A DNA stretch of 9,178 nt from an uncultured Collinsella sp. (GTDB taxonomy: Bacteria; Actinomycetota; Coriobacteriia; Coriobacteriales; Coriobacteriaceae). Numbering within the stretch: position 1 is the first letter of the stretch; the number at the start of each line of letters is the position of its first letter. Position numbers and translations under genes: made by a program. The notes beneath the pieces are model-generated. The model was not told where the DNA came from, ran no database searches, and saw only the letters and a list, made by a program, of their open reading frames with translations. The stretch covers positions 1 to 9,178 of the forward strand of contig CALJNY010000196.1 in the NCBI GenBank assembly GCA_937981515.1, read 5' to 3'. Below, piece after piece: positions 5,985-9,178 of the stretch.

Positions 5985-6908
5985 CTAGTTCCAGTTCATG
6001 CCGAACTTGCGCGAGCAAAGCACGTCTTTCCAGTGACTCTCGCGCTCGCACACCTCGGCGGTGGTCATCTTGGTGTCGCACACCTCTAGGATGGAGTAGG
6101 TGAAGTTTTCCATGATGTACCCAGTTCCGTGCTCGGCCACGATGGCCTTGAACTCCTTGTTGCCGCCAGTCGGGTCCATGGGGTTGGCATAGGCGCTCCA
6201 GCGCTGCCAGATACCCAAGTCCGCGCCTGCGTCCTTCTTGCTGTCGCCCGAGGCCGAACCCACGTAGAGTTTCCCCGTCGCGGTGTCGGTGATGCAGTAG
6301 ACGCCCTTCACGTTGTCCAGCGCCCAGTACCAGTCGGAGCCCACGCTGGCGATAACGGCCTGCAAGGTCTTGTGGTCGATGCACACGTACTTGTAGCCAG
6401 GAAAAGGGGCAACGTTGCCCAGGCTCATCGAGTACTCATACACTACGGGCTCGAAGTCGTGCATCGTGTTCTCGTAGAACTTGTTGTAGATGTCGCGCCC
6501 GATAGGCTTCTTCAACTTGATGATGAGGCGCTTGATGTAGGCCTCGTAGTCGGGAAGAAGCGTCAACTTGTAGCCCACGCCGCCCAGCACCTCGGGTACT
6601 GCCTTCTCCACTTTGTGCATGCCGCCGAAGATGAAGTACTCGGGCCCGTAGGTGTAGTACTGTGCGAACGAGAGCAGGTAATCCGCATGGTTGAGGTTGT
6701 TATTCGCTTGTCCCGTCGCGCTCCTCCACGCGTTCATCTCGTACCATCGCGAGCCGCTATCGGTCTTCTCGGGGGTCGAGGTGTCCTTCAGCAGCATGTC
6801 GTACGCGCGCACGTTCACGTCGCCAGCGTTCATGTTGAATTTGATCTTTGTCTTCTCTGGGTGCGCCACCGGCATCAAATCCCTGAGCGTTATAACAGCA
6901 TTTCCCAT
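5985..6908 (-). CDS. GIY-YIG nuclease with N-terminal accessory domain
   Basis: A 307-residue protein from ATG 6908, preceded by GGCGGA seven bases upstream. The C-terminal ~110 residues form a GIY-YIG endonuclease domain: KGVYCITDTATGKLYVGSAS with GVY at 202-204 and YVG at 215-217, Arg236 in WQRW, the metal-binding Glu in CERESHWK (Glu290), and Asn305 in the terminal FGMN. All five classical catalytic positions appear intact, so a DNA-cleaving activity is expected. The first ~195 residues are a separate domain (NHADYLLSFAQYY, YFIFGGMHKVEK, YEAYIKRLIIKLKKPIGRDIY) that may recognise DNA or modified bases; I do not recognise it by name. Unlike UvrC or Slx1 there is no HhH or PHD segment, so this is neither repair protein. 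The next gene on the transcript is the ADP-ribosylglycohydrolase. Confidence 0.88.
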   Translation of the reverse strand: MGNAVITLRDLMPVAHPEKTKIKFNMNAGDVNVRAYDMLLKDTSTPEKTDSGSRWYEMNAWRSATGQANNNLNHADYLLSFAQYYTYGPEYFIFGGMHKVEKAVPEVLGGVGYKLTLLPDYEAYIKRLIIKLKKPIGRDIYNKFYENTMHDFEPVVYEYSMSLGNVAPFPGYKYVCIDHKTLQAVIASVGSDWYWALDNVKGVYCITDTATGKLYVGSASGDSKKDAGADLGIWQRWSAYANPMDPTGGNKEFKAIVAEHGTGYIMENFTYSILEVCDTKMTTAEVCERESHWKDVLCSRKFGMNWN

Positions 6909-6923
6909 GTTAATTCCGCCGTT

Positions 6924-7422
6924 TCAGTTTGAAAAGCCTGTAGGTCGAATCATACCACTCGCTTTCCAGACGAAAATTAGCGCTCGGCTAACCGCTCTGC
7001 TGTTGTCGTTTCTTATGGCGAAGAAGAGCATGAAGCCGATAAGCCCCGCGCCCGTGTTTATGCCTTGTTTGGCGATTGTTCGCGATGTGCCCGCACAGCT
7101 ATTTTTGATGAATAATCCGAAAGTGAGGAAGATAAGTGCGAATCATCCACGCCACCATCCGTCTCGCCCGCACTCGGGCAATACGCAGTGCCCGCTCCTG
7201 ATCGGCCGTCCCTAGCGCCGGCGCGAACTCTTAGATGGCGTCTTTTGCGCTCATCACCTTGCGGAAGACGGTCGCGTCCTGCTTGCCGATGGGAATCGCG
7301 ATCTTCTTGCCGCCCGCGCGTCGCACTCCGTCTTGAACAACATGTCCCATCCGCCCCCTCGCCTCATCCTCAAAAGGCTCGTCGAAGCCTAGCCCACCGT
7401 GACGGATTCCCCGGTAAAGGTG
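6924..7422 (-). pseudogene. Decayed coding remnants, incl. membrane-protein fragment
   Basis: The minus strand between the small membrane-protein gene and the nuclease reads as broken coding sequence. One frame (7422-7231) gives ...GHVVQDGVRRAGGKKIAIP, IGKQDATVFRKVMSAKDAI and a TAA. The same frame continues beyond that stop as TADQERALRIARVRARRMVA-WMI until about 7141. There a shift to the neighbouring frame (7142-6924) yields FALIFLTFGLFIKNS, GINTGAGLIGFMLFFAIRN and KASGMIRPTGFSN before a TGA, i.e. two hydrophobic segments. Neither downstream part has a usable start codon. The simplest reading is a former gene, or two, with an in-frame stop and a frameshift; sequencing error or chance cannot be excluded. 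The TGA lies inside the leader of the nuclease gene. Family not recognised. Confidence 0.4.
7231..7350 (-). CDS. Possible 39-residue small protein
   Basis: Within the remnant region, an ATG at 7350 is preceded by AGGGGG four bases upstream and opens a short frame ending at TAA 7231: MGHVVQDGVRRAGGKKIAIP followed by IGKQDATVFRKVMSAKDAI. It is basic, with no membrane segment. It could be a genuine small protein or just the surviving end of a longer dead gene, since the frame stays open upstream to 7422. I cannot assign a function. Confidence 0.2.
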   Translation of the reverse strand: MGHVVQDGVRRAGGKKIAIPIGKQDATVFRKVMSAKDAI

Positions 7423-7712
7423 CTAATGAGCAGCAGGATAAAGAACGCCAAGTAACTGATGCTCAGCAGATAGGCAGTAACCAAAAAGATGGTCCATCCA
7501 ACATTGGCCTTACCATCGGCACGACGTTGCTCGCGATTGCGGCAGAGCCAAATCGTCACGCCAATAGCCACAATCAACAGCACGAGCGCCGCTGCGGCCA
7601 TCCCGGCAAGTGCAAACATCACGCCAATGCTCACAGCAATAACCGGAAGCAACAACAAGCCGCATCCACACCCACCGGGAATATAAACGGCAGTCTGTCG
7701 GCGTCGTTCCAT
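7389..7712 (-). CDS. Small two-helix membrane protein
   Basis: A 107-residue protein from ATG 7712, chosen because GGAG sits five bases before it. An in-frame GTG at 7740-7742 overlaps the antitoxin stop codon but has no ribosome site. The sequence begins MERRRQTAVYIPGGCGCG, then has a hydrophobic segment of about 35 residues (LLLLPVIAVSIGVMFALAG, MAAAALVLLIVAIGVTIWL), which could be one long or two short helices. A basic loop follows (CRNREQRRADGKANVG), then another helix (TIFLVTAYLLSISYLAFFIL) ending in a short polar tail. No enzymatic motif is visible. Only 29 bp separate it from the HigA stop, so it is probably co-transcribed with the toxin-antitoxin pair; whether it functions with it is unknown. 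Confidence 0.65.
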   Translation of the reverse strand: MERRRQTAVYIPGGCGCGLLLLPVIAVSIGVMFALAGMAAAALVLLIVAIGVTIWLCRNREQRRADGKANVGWTIFLVTAYLLSISYLAFFILLLISTFTGESVTVG

Positions 7713-7741
7713 CGTCACTCCAACCTCAACATCTTTGAGCA

Positions 7742-8083
7742 CTACAATGCGATAGCCTGCTGGACAGGAACGATCTTATCCAGTTCCGGTTCGATGCGCC
7801 TCTTCTCCGCCTCGAGATCAAACGCTATCTGGGCGCGCAGCCAATAACCATCCGTCAGGCCAAAGTAGCGGCAAAGGCGAAGGTCGGTGTCGGCCGTCAC
7901 ACGACGCCTTCCCAAGATAATCTGCCCAATGCGTTGAGCCGGAATCCCGGTCTCCTTAGCAAGGCGATATTGAGAAATGCCCATAGGGACAAGAAACTCC
8001 TCTTTGAGAAGCTCACCAGGAGTCACCGGCGGCAGCAAATCGGACGCAGTTTCATCACTTGTGATAATCGACGATTTCGACAT
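7742..8083 (-). CDS. higA: HigA-family antitoxin, XRE-type
   Basis: DNA-binding antitoxin that should neutralise the HigB-like toxin and repress the shared promoter. From ATG 8083 it has 113 residues and begins MSKSSIITSDETASDLLPPV. The diagnostic HigA stretch follows: TPGELLKEEFLVPMGISQYR, LAKETGIPAQRIGQIILGRR, VTADTDLRLCRYFGLTDGYW and LRAQIAFDLEAEKRRIE. The helix-turn-helix lies in QYRLAKETGIPAQRIGQII. The frame is open to an ATG at 8137, but the longer form would overlap the toxin by 83 bp and family members usually begin shortly before the PPVTPGE segment. The chosen start overlaps the toxin 3' end by 29 bp, typical of coupled toxin-first HigBA operons. Confidence 0.88.
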   Translation of the reverse strand: MSKSSIITSDETASDLLPPVTPGELLKEEFLVPMGISQYRLAKETGIPAQRIGQIILGRRRVTADTDLRLCRYFGLTDGYWLRAQIAFDLEAEKRRIEPELDKIVPVQQAIAL

Positions 8084-8336
8084 TCCAAGCCATCCCCTGT
8101 CTCCACTCAAAACAGACCCGATAGCGCTCATTAACACGGATGCTATATTGACCAGCGCGATCGCCCTTCAACGCTTCAAGACGATTGCCTGGCGGAACGC
8201 AAAGATCATCAAGCGAAGCGCAGATCTGCAGTTGGCGAATCTTCCTCAAGGCGACCCGCTCAAAAGGAATGAACTTCCTAATCCGCACACCCATCGCAAA
8301 ACGTTCGGTATCCTCATCTTTGTACGATGCAATCAT
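8055..8336 (-). CDS. higB: HigB/RelE-family toxin
   Basis: A 93-residue mRNA-interferase-type toxin. Start ATG at 8336 gives the family-typical opening MIASYKDEDTERFAMG. Recognisable conserved blocks are RVALRKIRQLQICASLDDL, PPGNRLEALKGDRAGQYSIR, VNERYRVCFEW and the ending VEIVDYHK. HigB toxins cleave mRNA at the ribosome; the basic residues and the terminal His expected for activity are present. The weak ribosome site (AAGG, eight bases upstream) fits low toxin expression. It is first in the operon, with the antitoxin overlapping its end. The 'plasmid maintenance system killer' designation is the same family. Confidence 0.9.
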   Translation of the reverse strand: MIASYKDEDTERFAMGVRIRKFIPFERVALRKIRQLQICASLDDLCVPPGNRLEALKGDRAGQYSIRVNERYRVCFEWRQGMAWNVEIVDYHK

Positions 8337-8347
8337 AGTATCGCCTT

Positions 8348-8360
8348 ACGTTAATAACGT
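8348..8360. promoter_or_regulatory. Palindrome in higB leader, candidate HigA operator
   Basis: ACGTTA-a-TAACGT is a perfect 6-bp dyad centred at 8354, between the -10 element and the higB start codon. A second ACGTT-type half-site (AAACGTTT, 8363-8370) adjoins it. HigA antitoxins repress their own promoters by binding short palindromes, so this is the natural autoregulatory site, though not proven. Confidence 0.45.
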
Positions 8361-8387
8361 CAAACGTTTCTATAGACTTACATCTCT

Positions 8388-8393
8388 ATTATA
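8388..8393 (-). promoter_or_regulatory. -10 element of the higBA promoter
   Basis: The minus strand reads TATAAT exactly, about 52 bases before the higB start codon. The region 17 bp upstream (AGGAAA) is a poor -35, which suggests an activator-dependent promoter or an extended -10, or else a weak basal promoter. Confidence 0.6.
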
Positions 8394-8394
8394 C

Positions 8395-8408
8395 CGAACA
8401 TCTGTTCT
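8395..8408 (-). promoter_or_regulatory. LexA/SOS-box-like dyad in the higBA promoter
   Basis: The minus strand reads AGAACAGATGTTCG, which matches the Bacillus-type LexA consensus CGAACRNRYGTTYC at all but the two outermost positions. It also contains the actinobacterial core GAAC-N4-GTTC. It ends one base before the TATAAT element, so a bound repressor would block the promoter. Identification rests on pattern alone. Confidence 0.5.
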
Positions 8409-8437
8409 TGTTTCCTAGAACAAGTATCCTTCGGCAA

Positions 8438-9178
8438 TTAAGCAAGCAAAAGCAATCGTTTGTAGACATCGAGGCCTTTGAGCAGAATTTCCTCGTCAAA
8501 GAGCATGGTATCAGTGTGAAGGGCGCTCGTGGCATAGGCGGGACAGCCATCCGAATCGCTCGGGTTTTCTTGTCCCTCTGGCACGCCCGTGCCTAGCAAG
8601 AAGAACACGCCCGGCAGATGGCGCTGATAGAACGCGAAATCCTCGGCGATTAGCAGCGGCTCGTCCACAAGTTGCAGCTCGGACAAGGCAGGCGCGATGC
8701 GGGCGAACAGCTCGGGGTCGTTATCGACCGGCGGATAGCCCTCGGCAAAATCGATATCGTACGTACAGCCCGTTGCGGCGCAGGCCTCGTCCAACACACG
8801 GCGCACGCCCTCGCGCGCGCGGTCGAACATGTCGTCCGTAAACACACGCAGGCTACCGGCAACATGGGCCTCCCCCGCCACCGCGTTGCAGACGGTCCCG
8901 GCCTGCAGCAGGCCAAACTTACCAATACAGGGCTCGTCGGCACCCAACTCGTCCATGAGCTCACGCTCGGAAACCAAGAACTTGGCAGCCGCCAGCGCCG
9001 CATCGTGCGATTCGTTTACGGGAACGCCGTAGGTCTTGGCGATATGGATACTCGTGCCATGGATATGAATGTGCGTCTCGCTTGAGCGCGCCAGCAGCGG
9101 ACCGGAACAGCTCGCCAACGTACCGGCGGGCAAATCGGGCCATACGTGGAAGCCAAAGATGCGATCTGCCCCATAGCG
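8438..9178 (-). CDS. M20-family metallopeptidase/amidohydrolase (5' end outside)
   Basis: The C-terminal ~246 residues of an M20D-type zinc amidohydrolase (the group including hippurate and N-acyl-amino-acid hydrolases). The frame is open from the right edge and ends at TAA 8438-8440. Visible family blocks: RIFGFHVWPDLPAGTLAS, ARSSETHIHIHGTSIHIA (the dimerisation-domain His motif), NAVAGEAHVAGSLRVF, the metal-binding segment LLIAEDFAFYQRHLPGVFFL with Glu-Asp, and ALHTDTMLFDEEILLKGLDV with the last metal-ligand His. In this family the lid domain sits between the two halves of the catalytic domain; here the lid and second half are complete. The substrate cannot be told. Its transcript runs toward the higBA promoter without a clear intrinsic terminator in the 100-bp gap. 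Confidence 0.88.
   Translation of the reverse strand, partial: RYGADRIFGFHVWPDLPAGTLASCSGPLLARSSETHIHIHGTSIHIAKTYGVPVNESHDAALAAAKFLVSERELMDELGADEPCIGKFGLLQAGTVCNAVAGEAHVAGSLRVFTDDMFDRAREGVRRVLDEACAATGCTYDIDFAEGYPPVDNDPELFARIAPALSELQLVDEPLLIAEDFAFYQRHLPGVFFLLGTGVPEGQENPSDSDGCPAYATSALHTDTMLFDEEILLKGLDVYKRLLLLA

Noticed and set aside
5449..6384. Minus-strand open frame of 311 codons in another frame of the nuclease and hydrolase genes
   Set aside because: Composition is Arg/His/Gly-rich out-of-frame translation; the two real genes account for the region with intact catalytic motifs.
6129..6932. Plus-strand open frame of 267 codons opposite the nuclease
   Set aside because: It is an antisense shadow with Val/His/Arg-rich composition and no motif.
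8407..8424. CTTGTT/AACAAG inverted repeat after the M20 gene as a terminator
   Set aside because: The stem is only six base pairs and there is no T-run on the minus strand; it overlaps the higBA promoter region and is more likely part of that.
1..9178. CRISPR array, tRNA/rRNA, transposon ends or attachment site
   Set aside because: No regularly spaced repeats, cloverleaf-like segments, transposase/integrase reading frame or paired terminal repeats were seen.

Overview
The window looks like chromosomal DNA of a moderately high-GC, gut-type actinobacterium. The best guess is a Collinsella-like member of the Coriobacteriia, inferred from overall protein character, base composition and GGAGG-type ribosome sites. 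No rRNA, tRNA, CRISPR array, transposase or integrase is visible.

Layout: (1) 1-538 (+) is the 3' part of a MOSC-domain gene. (2) 539-772 is a non-coding stretch rich in interleaved AAGTTGA-type inverted repeats that resemble MerR/SoxR-family operators. (3) 773-1906 (+) encodes a secreted coiled-coil protein with a C-terminal lysozyme-like domain, and ends at a very strong, probably bidirectional terminator (1917-1943). (4) From the other side, a minus-strand cluster runs into the same terminator: a DUF4352-like lipoprotein (4455-3913), a small helix-turn-helix protein (3873-3451) and a membrane-anchored Ser/Thr protein kinase (about 3351-1951). These are probably co-transcribed as an envelope-signalling operon. 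(5) After a roughly 400-bp gap there is a tight minus-strand pair: a GIY-YIG nuclease with its own N-terminal domain (6908-5985), followed by an ADP-ribosylglycohydrolase (5975-4872) whose ribosome site overlaps the nuclease stop codon. (6) 6909-7388 holds decayed coding fragments on the minus strand. (7) 7389-8336 (-) is a HigB-HigA toxin-antitoxin pair followed by a small two-helix membrane protein. Its upstream promoter has a perfect TATAAT and a GAAC-N4-GTTC dyad that looks like a LexA/SOS box. (8) 8438-9178 (-) is the C-terminal part of an M20-family metallopeptidase/amidohydrolase.

How the genes may work together: the nuclease and ADP-ribosylglycohydrolase share one transcript and their translation is coupled. 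This combination of a DNA-cutting domain with an enzyme that removes ADP-ribose is not one I recognise as a named system, so it is the main candidate for something undescribed. The nearby toxin-antitoxin cassette and pseudogene debris suggest an accessory, turnover-prone interval between about 4.5 and 8.4 kb, flanked by housekeeping-like genes (MOSC, cell-wall hydrolase, kinase, peptidase). Functional statements come from motif recognition by eye; no database search was possible.
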